36,466 nucleotides of DNA, from positions 1 to 36,466 of the forward strand of contig NZ_CAJXKH010000029.1 in the NCBI RefSeq assembly GCF_913055755.1. The letters run 5' to 3'. Positions 17,187 through 24,474 of the stretch are shown one piece after another. The translations under genes and the position numbers were made by a program. This stretch comes from an uncultured Microbulbifer sp. (lineage in GTDB: Bacteria > Pseudomonadota > Gammaproteobacteria > Pseudomonadales > Cellvibrionaceae). How positions within the stretch are numbered: position 1 is the stretch's first letter; every line of letters starts with the position of its first letter. The notes below the pieces were generated by a model, which saw only the letters and a list, made by a program, of their open reading frames with translations, did no database searches and was not told the DNA's origin.

Positions 17187-18140
17187 ATGGCCGGCCCCGG
17201 TGAATTTGAACTGATACGGGAATATTTCGCGTCCCGCTTTCAGGCCAATGCCCCGGGCGCCGGTGTCGAGCTGGGTATCGGCGACGACTGCGCCCTGCTC
17301 ACGCCGCCGGCCGGCAAATTCCTCGCCACCAGTGTGGATACCCTAGTGGCCGGCGTGCACTTTCCGGCACAGGCAGACCCCTACCGAATTGCCAGCCGCG
17401 CGTTGCGGGTAAACCTCAGCGATCTTGCGGCCATGAACGCCACCCCCCTGTGGTTTACCCTCGCCCTCACACTGCCGGAAAGCAATGCCGAGTGGCTGGA
17501 AGGATTTGCCAGGGGCATCGCCGACACCGCGCACCTGTTCGATATTGCACTGGTTGGTGGCGATACCACCAAAGGGCCGCTCTCCATCACCATCCAGGTG
17601 ACCGGCGCCAGCGAGCAGCCGCTGCGGCGCGATGGCGCGGGCGCGGGCGACAGTGTCTTTGTCAGCAACACCCTGGGGGCTGCCAGCGCGGCGCTGCCCA
17701 TTCTGCTCGGCGAATATCGCGCTGGCGAAGCGCAGAAGCAGCAGGCTGAGGAAGCTTTTTATTTCCCGCAGCCACAATTCGAACTGGTGCAGAAGCTGGC
17801 GGGTTACGCCAGTGCCGGCCTGGATATCTCCGACGGCCTGTTGGCGGACCTGGGGCATATCTGCAACGCCAGTCATCTGGGCGCACAGCTGGAACTGGAA
17901 AAAGTGCCGGTAGCGGAACTGGCACGGAGTGTGAACCCGGCAACCGCACTGGAAACCGCGGTGACCGGTGGCGACGATTACCAGCTGTGCTTTACCGTGC
18001 CGGAAAGGCATCTCGACGCGGTTGCACAACTTGACCTGCCGGTGACCGCCATTGGCCGCATGAGTGCAGGTTCCGGCATCCAGTGCCGTTTCAACGGCGC
18101 GCCCTGGCAGGCAGGACACGCCGGCTACCGGCATTTCTGA
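17187..18140 (+). CDS. thiL: Thiamine-monophosphate kinase
   Basis: Phosphorylates thiamine monophosphate to the active cofactor thiamine diphosphate. The 317-residue protein belongs to the AIRS-kinase (PurM-like) fold. ATP/Mg residues lie in GIGDDCALL near residue 31; further motifs are ATSVDTLVAGVHFP, ALRVNLSDLAAMNA, LVGGDTTKGPLSI, DISDGLLADLGHI and TGGDDYQLCF. The Shine-Dalgarno is weak, and translation is probably coupled to nusB, which ends ten bases upstream. The same gene order nusB-thiL-pgpA is found in E. coli. Confidence 0.96.
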   Translation: MAGPGEFELIREYFASRFQANAPGAGVELGIGDDCALLTPPAGKFLATSVDTLVAGVHFPAQADPYRIASRALRVNLSDLAAMNATPLWFTLALTLPESNAEWLEGFARGIADTAHLFDIALVGGDTTKGPLSITIQVTGASEQPLRRDGAGAGDSVFVSNTLGAASAALPILLGEYRAGEAQKQQAEEAFYFPQPQFELVQKLAGYASAGLDISDGLLADLGHICNASHLGAQLELEKVPVAELARSVNPATALETAVTGGDDYQLCFTVPERHLDAVAQLDLPVTAIGRMSAGSGIQCRFNGAPWQAGHAGYRHF

Positions 18141-18171
18141 CCGGTTGGGAAAGGATCACAAAAGGATCGCT

Positions 18172-18654
18172 ATGACCCCGACATTTTCACAACTTCTGCG
18201 CAGCCCGGTACTGTTCCTGGCCTTCGGCTTCGGTTCCGGTCTCGCCAAGAAAGCGCCGGGCACCTTCGGTACCGTCGCCGCCATTCCCCTGTGGTGGGGC
18301 ATGCAGTTCCTGTCGCCGGCGATGTATCTGGCGGTGGTGGCGGTAGCGTCGGTGTTTGGCTGTTACCTGTGCGGCGCCGCGTCGAAAAAACTCGGGGTGC
18401 ACGACCACGGCGGCATCGTGTGGGACGAATTTGTCGGCTACTGGATCACCATGTTTCTCGCCCCCGCGGGCTGGCTGTGGGCACTGTACGGCTTTGTACT
18501 GTTCCGCATCTTCGATATCGCCAAGCCGCAGCCCATCGGCTGGGCCGACCGCCGGGTGCACGGTGGTCTGGGGATCATGCTGGACGATATACTGGCGGGC
18601 ATCTATGCCGCGCTGGTGCTGCAGGGCACCGCACTGGCCCTGAGTATGTTTTGA
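18172..18654 (+). CDS. pgpA: Phosphatidylglycerophosphatase A
   Basis: Dephosphorylates phosphatidylglycerophosphate to phosphatidylglycerol in the inner membrane. The 160-residue protein begins at the ATG at 18172, preceded by AAAGGAT; an upstream extension of the frame lies inside thiL. Motifs are GFGSGLAKKAPGTFGT near the start, the Mg-binding WDEFVGYWI and the C-terminal FRIFDIAKPQPIGWADRRV. Three to four hydrophobic helices are visible. It follows thiL in the standard order. Confidence 0.95.
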   Translation: MTPTFSQLLRSPVLFLAFGFGSGLAKKAPGTFGTVAAIPLWWGMQFLSPAMYLAVVAVASVFGCYLCGAASKKLGVHDHGGIVWDEFVGYWITMFLAPAGWLWALYGFVLFRIFDIAKPQPIGWADRRVHGGLGIMLDDILAGIYAALVLQGTALALSMF

Positions 18655-18666
18655 GGCAGGACGCCA

Positions 18667-19308
18667 ATGAAGACATTCGCCGCAATACTCACCGTGATGC
18701 TCGCCATTGCCGCCCAGGCTGCAATGGCACAGGACGTGCGCCTGAAAGCCATCTTCGGCAGCAGCGCCATGTTCGAGATTGACGGCAAGCAGCGGCTGCT
18801 TAAATCCGGCAAAACCTCGCCCGAGGGCGTGCAACTGGTTTCCGTTACCAGTGACTATGCCCTGGTAAAGATCAATGGCCACCAGCAACGCCTGACCCTG
18901 GCGGCGCCGGTAGCGGCCAGCTATGCGACGGCAGAGAAGGCGGAAGTGCGCCTGGTTCCCGACAGCCGCGGCCACTACAGCACTACCGCCTGGGTCAACG
19001 GTCGCCAGATCCCGGTGATGGTGGATACCGGCGCGACCAGCATCGCTTTCAATTACCCCACCGCGCGCAAACTGGGGCTGGACCTCACCCGCGCGCAACC
19101 GATGACGGTCTCCACTGCCAGCGGTGTGGAAAAGGCCTATCGCCTGCAACTGGACCGGGTCACCATCGGCGGTATCACGGTGCACAATGTAGAGGCGACG
19201 GTGCTGGGCAATGATTTCCCGCAAATTACTTTGCTGGGTAACAGTTTTTTGAGTCGCGTGGATATGCAGCAACGGGATGGTCTGTTGCTGCTGCGCGCGC
19301 GCAATTGA
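18667..19308 (+). CDS. Secreted retropepsin-like aspartic protease (TIGR02281 type)
   Basis: 213 residues with a signal peptide (AAILTVMLAIAAQAAMA). The C-terminal half is a clan AA aspartic protease domain: catalytic triad VMVDTGATSIAF near residues 117-128, followed by the flap-like region and ILLGNSFLSR-type LLGNSFLSRVDMQQRDGLLLLR at the end, typical of single-domain bacterial retropepsins that act as dimers. It sits 12 bases after pgpA and 20 bases before ribA, so it is embedded in the riboflavin/thiamine operon with no obvious functional link. It acts in the periplasm; substrates are not known for this group. Confidence 0.88.
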   Translation: MKTFAAILTVMLAIAAQAAMAQDVRLKAIFGSSAMFEIDGKQRLLKSGKTSPEGVQLVSVTSDYALVKINGHQQRLTLAAPVAASYATAEKAEVRLVPDSRGHYSTTAWVNGRQIPVMVDTGATSIAFNYPTARKLGLDLTRAQPMTVSTASGVEKAYRLQLDRVTIGGITVHNVEATVLGNDFPQITLLGNSFLSRVDMQQRDGLLLLRARN

Positions 19309-19328
19309 TGGATTGACGAGGTATCAGT

Positions 19329-19937
19329 TTGACCATTCGCTATGTTGAATCCTCCAAGCTGCCCACTTCCTGGGGCATGTTTGAGATGCATGGTTTTGAG
19401 GAAGTGGAAACCGGCAAGGAGCATGTTGCCCTGACCATGGGCGACCTGGATACCGATGAGCCGGTGCTGGCCCGTATCCATTCGGAGTGTCTGACGGGGG
19501 ATGCGCTGTTTTCCCTGCGTTGTGATTGCGGTGCGCAGTTGCAGTATGCGTTGCACCGGATTGCTACGGAAGGCCGTGGTGTGGTGTTCTATTTGCGTCA
19601 GGAAGGGCGTGGTATCGGTCTGCTGAACAAGATTCGCGCGTATAAGTTGCAGGATTGTGGGGCGGATACGGTGGAGGCGAATGAGCAGTTGGGATTCGGT
19701 GCGGATATGCGCGATTACTCGATCCTTAAGCCGATGATCGACCACCTGGGTATCAAGGCCATCCGTCTGATGACAAATAACCCGAGAAAGGTGAAGGCGC
19801 TGGAAGATCTCGGTGTGACCGTTACCGAACGATTGCCACACCAGAGCGGCCGCAATCCCCATAACCTGAATTACCTTTCCACCAAAAAGGGCAAACTGGG
19901 TCATCTCTTCGACGACGAAGAAAGCTCGGAGTCGTAA
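19329..19937 (+). CDS. ribA: GTP cyclohydrolase II
   Basis: Catalyses the first committed step of riboflavin synthesis, opening GTP with release of formate and pyrophosphate. The 202-residue protein keeps all hallmarks: zinc cysteines C54, C65, C67 in [21 protein letters not shown], the catalytic [18 protein letters not shown], and [10 protein letters not shown]. The start is TTG at 19329 with GAGG seven bases upstream; alignment with E. coli RibA (same cysteine numbering) supports it over the first internal ATG. It supplies the activity that the RibB fusion has lost. Codons in its central part end in T or G much more often than in the preceding genes. Confidence 0.95.
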   Translation: MTIRYVESSKLPTSWGMFEMHGFEEVETGKEHVALTMGDLDTDEPVLARIHSECLTGDALFSLRCDCGAQLQYALHRIATEGRGVVFYLRQEGRGIGLLNKIRAYKLQDCGADTVEANEQLGFGADMRDYSILKPMIDHLGIKAIRLMTNNPRKVKALEDLGVTVTERLPHQSGRNPHNLNYLSTKKGKLGHLFDDEESSES

Positions 19938-19982
19938 TTAAAAATCCGCGTATAAAGGTTCGGTAAATCTCAAAAGTCCGAA

Positions 19983-20010
19983 TCGAAGGCCCCAGTAGCG
20001 GGGCCGCCTC
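19983..20010 (-). repeat. Possible mini-derivative of the palindromic element
   Basis: A TCGAAGGC end and a GCCGCCTC end (one base from the usual GCCGCCAC) enclose only a CCC-AGTAGC-GGG hairpin. It could be a core-less deletion product or chance. It also forms a hairpin GGCCCC/GGGGCC (19988-20005) after ribA. Confidence 0.35.
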
Positions 20011-20064
20011 GTAACTCTCTACGTAGCTCTCCGGTCCCGGAGTCTCGCGCTCAGAAGGCCTACG

Positions 20065-20186
20065 GTGGCGAGCTTGCTACCGGTGGCTATATGCGAGACA
20101 CGCCGTAAACCCATCCCTGGGGGCTCTTCTAAAACATCCCTGTTTTAGAAGGTCTCGCATATAGCCCCCGGCAGCAAGCTCTTCGC
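20065..20186 (+). repeat. Nested palindromic repeat element, copy 3
   Basis: 122-bp element between the convergent genes ribA and pulA. The arms pair over 30 bp (20070-20099 with 20152-20181) with two mismatches. Core hairpin CCCA-TCCC-TGGG at 20110-20121; inner hairpin TTCTAAAACA-TCCC-TGTTTTAGAA at 20127-20150. The right end is 19 bases from the pulA stop codon. Confidence 0.92.
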
Positions 20187-20204
20187 TTTTGGTTTCGTAC
20201 TTCG

Positions 20205-23200
20205 CTAGAAGCTTAAGAGAAAGGATTTTAAGAAGCTGAAAATACTATTTAGCTTATCTTCTTTCTCTTTTTTCAACTGCTCGATTTTCCCCTTTAACTT
20301 CTCTTTCACTGCCTCGTGCCGGCCCTGCACGAACACGGCAGTCGCGCGTCCCGGCAGAGTGAAAGTACCCGTATTGGGATCAAACGATGCGCCACGCAGC
20401 GCCGGGTCGGCGGAGTGGCGCTGTAGTGGGTGCAGCTTCAGGTGTTTGCCAGAGAGGGCTGCATTGGAGAAGGTTACGGTTTCCTTATCACCGTTGAACA
20501 GCACAACGATACGTTGGTAGTAGCGGTCGATGTCACCTTCGCTGTCTTCAAGTTGCATCGCAATCAGACCCGGAACCTGTTCGGGGCCGGTGTTGAGGAA
20601 GCTCAGGTGATTCTGGATTTCCTCACCAGTGGTCAAACGGAACAGCGGGGAGCTGCTGCGGATGGCCAGTTGCTCGCGGAAGATCGACGCGGTGAGTTTG
20701 CGGTGGGCCTTTTGTGGTGCCAGGTCAGGATTGGCCAGCAGCGGTTGCATGATCCACCAGCTGTCCTGGTTCTTGTCCGCCACCGGCAGGCCCTTGCCCC
20801 AGTTGCCTTGTTCAAAACTGAAATCCAGCGCATTGAACCAGTCGCCGGAATTGTAACTATCCCGATCCATCGACTTGGAGCGCAGGAAGTCCTGGCCGGC
20901 GTGGATAAACGGCACTCCCTGGGCAAACAGCAGCAGTGAATTGCTGAACGCCTGGATGCGCGCGCGGTCTTCGATGGTGGCGGTGCTGTTGGCTTTGATC
21001 TGGATGCCGTCGAACAGGGTTTCGTTGTCGTGGGCGGCGATGTAGTTGATGGATTCCTGCGGGTCTTCGGTGTAGCCGGTGGGCTGGCCGTTGTAGACCA
21101 GGGCTTCGCCGGTGGTCTGGTTGCCGTGGGAATCGGTGAAGGTGTATTGCTTGAGGTTGCCGGCGAGGGATACGCGGACCTTGTCCGCAAGGGTCAGTAA
21201 TGTCTGGCGCTCGTCCCCCCAAAACTTTCCATTGCTGTCGGTAAACAGCCCGGTGCCGAACCCCTGTTCCTCAAAGCCGCCGAACGGGTTGCCGCCGCGC
21301 ACGCTGTCGCGCAGGCGGTCGTTGAAGGTGCCGATACCGGTGCCGGCCATATTGCCCTGGCGGGCCTGCTTGAAGCGGGCGTCGTTGGCGACTTCACCGA
21401 AGTTCCAGCCCTCGCCGTAGAGGTAGATCGATTTGCCGTCCACTCCGGCGTTCTCCGGTGTGAGCTTGTCGAGCATGGCGCGGGTGTTGTGCAGGTTGGC
21501 GAGGCTGTGGTGGCCCATCAGGTCGAAGCGGAAGCCGTCTACCTTGTAGTCTTTTGCCCACACTTCCATGGAGTCGAGCATCAGTTTTTCCATCATGCGG
21601 TGTTCGCTGGCGGTGTTGGCGCAGCAGCTGCTCATTTCCACGTCGCCGTCATTGTTGCGGCGCTGGTAGTAGCCGGGAACGATTTTGTCGAGCACCGAAT
21701 TCTTGTACTGGCCGTAAGAACTGGTGTGGTTGTAGACCACATCCATGACGACGCGCAGGCCAGAGCGGGACAGTCCCTGCACCATTTCGCGGAATTCGCG
21801 GATGCGGGCGGGGCCGTTCGCGTCGGTGGCGTAGCTGCCTTCCGGGACTGTGAAATGCAGCGGGTCGTAACCCCAGTTGAAACCGTCGCTATCGCGGATG
21901 GCATTGACTGCTGCCTGCTGTTCGCTGCTGTCTGCCGCGTAACTGGTTAAGTCTCCGGGCTGCTGTTGTGCCGCCTTGTCTTCATTGACGGTGGCGAAGT
22001 CGAATGCCGGCAGCAGGTGGATATGGGTCATGCCCGCGTTGGCGAGCTTTTTCAAATGGTGCATGCCGTCGCTGTTGTGGCGGGCGAAGGCCTTGAAGGT
22101 GCCGCGCTCCGCCTCTGGCACGGTTTCATCCCCAATGGAAAAATCGCGCACGTGCAGTTCGTACAGGGAAATATCTTCCGGGTTTTGCAGGCGCGGTTTG
22201 TGCAGCCGCTGCCAGCCTCGGGGCTGCAGGTCGCGGTCATCCAGGTTGATTACCTGGCTCTTGCCGCTGTTGCGGGACAGGCTCAGGGAGTAGGGATCGG
22301 TCACCAGGTTGGTTTCCACCGCATCGGAGAAATAGGAAAAAACTTCGACCTCGTACAGGTAGTAGGCGCGATCCCACTCCTTGCCGACACTGGCCTGCCA
22401 GGCGCCGCCGGCGCGGTACATGGGGACGATCATGTCTGCGGTGTCGGACTGCGGATCGGTGAACAGGTGCAGTTTGACGGAACGCGCGGTGGGTGCCCAA
22501 AGCCTGAAGTCGACGCTGTTGGCATTCACCGCAGCACCCAGCTCGCCGTCGTAGTAAAACTGGTCGTCGAGTACCCCCGCCAGTTGAATGCCGGTGGCAT
22601 CTTTCAGGTTGCCGTCGCGGTCGAAAAGGGCGAGCGCCAGCTGTCCGCTAACCAGCTGTGCCAGGTCGACATCGTCTGTCAGAGCAAAGGCGGTCTGGTC
22701 CGCGAGGTGCGGGAACTGCTGCCGGGTTGCGGCAGGCAGTGCGGCGTCGGCCTGCAGCAGGTACTCCGCATCCGCGGCAATACCCTCCGGCGTAATCTGC
22801 AGGTTGCCGTCAGCGCTGATCAACAGTTTGACCTGATCGTCTTCTGCGGGACTGATATTCCACGCAAAGTGGCCGGCATCCAGCCAGTGGGCTTTTTCCC
22901 GGGTGAGGTCGCCGCGGGGAATGCCATTGGTGCTGACGGTGACCTGCCTGCTGGCGGGATCAAATGCGAAATAGATTTCATCGCCATCTTCGGCGACGGT
23001 AAATGGCACGTTGCCGCCGTTGTTGCCGTAGCTTTCGCTCCAGCCTTCGTTCAGCGCGACCTTGAATTCGTAATCACCGGAGGCAATGCCGTTGGTGAGG
23101 AAGGTATAGATGCCGTCGCCATCGCTGTCCTGCATCCAGCTGCGCAGGCAATCCGGCTGCCAGTCACCGGGACAGCCCAGCTGCCACTGGAAGTTGCCGG

Positions 23201-23615
23201 CGACTGTGGCAATGGTGCTGTTCACGTTGTCGGTAATCCAGTGGCTCTCATGGTCGTAGTAAAACTTTACCTCGCGACCTTCACTTAACTGCAACGGAAT
23301 ATTGCCGCCGTCGCGGTAGCCGTTCACGCCGTAGTTTTCGTCCCAGCTGCCGTTGAGCGCGGCCTTGTACTCCCAGTTCCCCGCGGGAACCTGAAACTTG
23401 CCCTGCCATTTGTCGTCGTCGGCGTGGTATTGCAGCAGGGTGGCGGCGCACTCCGGCTGCCAGTCACCGGGGCAACCGAGCACGCTCTGCAGGTTGCCGG
23501 GTATATTTACCTGGGACGGGTCCGGCGTATCGGCAGCAGAGGCGTGATTCGTGTGGAAAACGGCTTGTGACAGGAGGCTGGCGGCCAGGATCAGGCCGGC
23601 GGACTTCGCTTGCAT
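20205..23615 (-). CDS. pulA: Secreted type I pullulanase (GH13)
   Basis: 1136 residues with a signal peptide (AGLILAASLLSQAVFHTNHASA). It hydrolyses alpha-1,6 branches in pullulan and starch-like glucans outside the cytoplasm. N-terminal X25-type domains are visible as two repeats (SVLGCPGDWQPEC and WQLGCPGDWQPDC, each followed by DxGDGxY-like and YEFKVALN-type strands). They are followed by a pullulanase N2/CBM48 region (VDFRLWAPTARSVKLHLF) and the GH13 barrel: YNWGYDP-like FNWGYDPLHF, region I DVVYNHT, region II GFRFDLMGHH with the nucleophile Asp, region III YGEGWNFGEV with the acid Glu, and region IV AAHDNE. An unusual Lys/Glu-rich C-terminal tail ends in SIFSFLKSFLLSF. Confidence 0.95.
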   Translation of the reverse strand: MQAKSAGLILAASLLSQAVFHTNHASAADTPDPSQVNIPGNLQSVLGCPGDWQPECAATLLQYHADDDKWQGKFQVPAGNWEYKAALNGSWDENYGVNGYRDGGNIPLQLSEGREVKFYYDHESHWITDNVNSTIATVAGNFQWQLGCPGDWQPDCLRSWMQDSDGDGIYTFLTNGIASGDYEFKVALNEGWSESYGNNGGNVPFTVAEDGDEIYFAFDPASRQVTVSTNGIPRGDLTREKAHWLDAGHFAWNISPAEDDQVKLLISADGNLQITPEGIAADAEYLLQADAALPAATRQQFPHLADQTAFALTDDVDLAQLVSGQLALALFDRDGNLKDATGIQLAGVLDDQFYYDGELGAAVNANSVDFRLWAPTARSVKLHLFTDPQSDTADMIVPMYRAGGAWQASVGKEWDRAYYLYEVEVFSYFSDAVETNLVTDPYSLSLSRNSGKSQVINLDDRDLQPRGWQRLHKPRLQNPEDISLYELHVRDFSIGDETVPEAERGTFKAFARHNSDGMHHLKKLANAGMTHIHLLPAFDFATVNEDKAAQQQPGDLTSYAADSSEQQAAVNAIRDSDGFNWGYDPLHFTVPEGSYATDANGPARIREFREMVQGLSRSGLRVVMDVVYNHTSSYGQYKNSVLDKIVPGYYQRRNNDGDVEMSSCCANTASEHRMMEKLMLDSMEVWAKDYKVDGFRFDLMGHHSLANLHNTRAMLDKLTPENAGVDGKSIYLYGEGWNFGEVANDARFKQARQGNMAGTGIGTFNDRLRDSVRGGNPFGGFEEQGFGTGLFTDSNGKFWGDERQTLLTLADKVRVSLAGNLKQYTFTDSHGNQTTGEALVYNGQPTGYTEDPQESINYIAAHDNETLFDGIQIKANSTATIEDRARIQAFSNSLLLFAQGVPFIHAGQDFLRSKSMDRDSYNSGDWFNALDFSFEQGNWGKGLPVADKNQDSWWIMQPLLANPDLAPQKAHRKLTASIFREQLAIRSSSPLFRLTTGEEIQNHLSFLNTGPEQVPGLIAMQLEDSEGDIDRYYQRIVVLFNGDKETVTFSNAALSGKHLKLHPLQRHSADPALRGASFDPNTGTFTLPGRATAVFVQGRHEAVKEKLKGKIEQLKKEKEDKLNSIFSFLKSFLLSF

Positions 23616-23707
23616 GGGAATTCTCTCTGGGCTGTTTGTTGTTATTCACATCGAGACGGGGGCATCGCTTCCCCCGCGACCATTGGACGGGACTTGGCTG
23701 CCGGTTA

Positions 23708-23717
23708 CCTCCTCCCC
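23708..23717 (-). promoter_or_regulatory. MalT-box-like motif upstream of pulA
   Basis: On the minus strand it reads GGGGAGGAGG, which fits the MalT consensus GGGGA(T/G)GAGG, 93-102 bases upstream of the pulA start. Only one site is seen, MalT-controlled promoters normally have several, and no malT is in the window. Confidence 0.3.
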
Positions 23718-24012
23718 GGGGGAGGGTGAAGGAAATGCGCGCCAGAGGTAGGCGGCTTTGGGGCGACGGGTTCAGATGGAAAAAGTGACTGTGAGCGGTT
23801 CTCGATGTAACAAACCTTTCACAAAAGCTTCATGGCAGCGAAACGGGTAAACGCGAATCTATACGTGAGCAAGATGCAGATCTCGCACAAAGCCCAGGAA
23901 GGGCAAATCAGTCACTTATGGAGTGCGCGATCAGTTTGTGTGTCTATACTCATTGACATCCGATTGCTGCAGGTCGAGAAAGGTGATGCACCGACAGCTA
24001 TCAGATATAAGA

Positions 24013-24042
24013 GGCCGGCTTTATGCCGGCTTTTCTTTTTTT
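24013..24042 (+). terminator. Orphan intrinsic terminator
   Basis: GCCGGC-TTTAT-GCCGGC stem followed by TTTTC and a run of T residues. The genes on both sides (pulA leftwards, rsgA starting 430 bases downstream) do not need it, so a small plus-strand transcript probably ends here. A possible -10 TATACT lies at 23945-23950. Confidence 0.75.
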
Positions 24043-24046
24043 GTGC

Positions 24047-24083
24047 CGGGAAGAGAAAAGACGTTCTGTCTTTTCTCTTCCCG
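24047..24083. repeat. Perfect 16-bp inverted repeat
   Basis: CGGGAAGAGAAAAGAC (24047-24062) and its exact complement (24068-24083) around a five-base loop. It directly abuts the hybrid palindromic element. Confidence 0.85.
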
Positions 24084-24084
24084 A

Positions 24085-24224
24085 CGCCGCCAAAAAAGCC
24101 GGCGCAGAAGCGTGATTCTGCTGGTTTTTTGGCGGCTCGCGCCGGCCTGGATGGCCGCAGACGAGCCCCCATGGATGGGTTTACGGCGTGTCTCACAAGG
24201 GAGTCCCGGTAGCAGCGCTGCCAC
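24085..24224 (-). repeat. Nested palindromic repeat element, copy 4 (reverse, hybrid)
   Basis: The conserved core is present in reverse (24163-24194) with hairpin CCCA-TGGA-TGGG (24168-24179), an inner hairpin CGGCC-TGGAT-GGCCG (24143-24157) and a GCTGCCAC end at 24217-24224. The expected left arm is missing; in its place is an unrelated palindrome, GCCGCC-A6 (24086-24097) pairing with T6-GGCGGC (24125-24136) around a GCAGAA/TTCTGC hairpin. Confidence 0.75.
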
Positions 24225-24291
24225 TTTCGTTATTGCCCTGCCACCAAATCACTGTTAAATTGCACGAAATTCCACCAGCGGAGGATTGTTG

Positions 24292-24330
24292 ATGATTGTA
24301 TCCATTCCCCGCCGGGCCAGCCGCGACTGA
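24292..24330 (+). CDS. Possible 12-residue leader peptide upstream of rsgA
   Basis: ATG to TGA encodes MIVSIPRRASRD. A textbook GGAGG lies seven bases before the ATG (24280-24284), better than the site of rsgA itself. It is followed after 10 bases by a hairpin (24341-24363). No family can be assigned to such a short peptide; chance occurrence is possible. Confidence 0.3.
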   Translation: MIVSIPRRASRD

Positions 24331-24340
24331 TCGCTTCCTG

Positions 24341-24366
24341 CCCGGCAAGTTTCTTTTGTCGGGTTT
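24341..24366 (+). terminator. Terminator- or attenuator-like hairpin in the rsgA leader
   Basis: CCCGGCAA / TTGTCGGG pairs over 8 bp with one G-U pair around a seven-base loop and is followed by TTT. The short T-run makes strong termination doubtful. Confidence 0.4.
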
Positions 24367-24474
24367 CCCCACCCATTGGAAACCCTTCCAAATACTGCCC
24401 AGACTCTGTTGTCTGTGGCGAATATGACGTGCGCCTGCGATAAGCGAGCAGGGCACCATTGAGGGTTTAGAACC

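Larger units (their letters stand above)
23616..24474. other. Long intergenic region between divergent pulA and rsgA
   Basis: 859 bases without a supported protein gene. From left to right it contains the pulA upstream region with a MalT-like motif, an orphan plus-strand terminator (24013-24042), a perfect 16-bp hairpin (24047-24083), a hybrid copy of the palindromic element, a 12-codon ORF with a good ribosome binding site and a terminator-like hairpin before rsgA. Confidence 0.6.

Noticed and set aside
21966..23288. 440-codon open frame opposite pulA
   Set aside because: Antisense shadow of the pullulanase gene, with no domain-like pattern.
23832..24212. 126-codon plus-strand frame in the pulA-rsgA gap
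   Set aside because: It runs through an intrinsic terminator, a perfect hairpin and a repeat element, has no ribosome binding site and shows no protein-like pattern.
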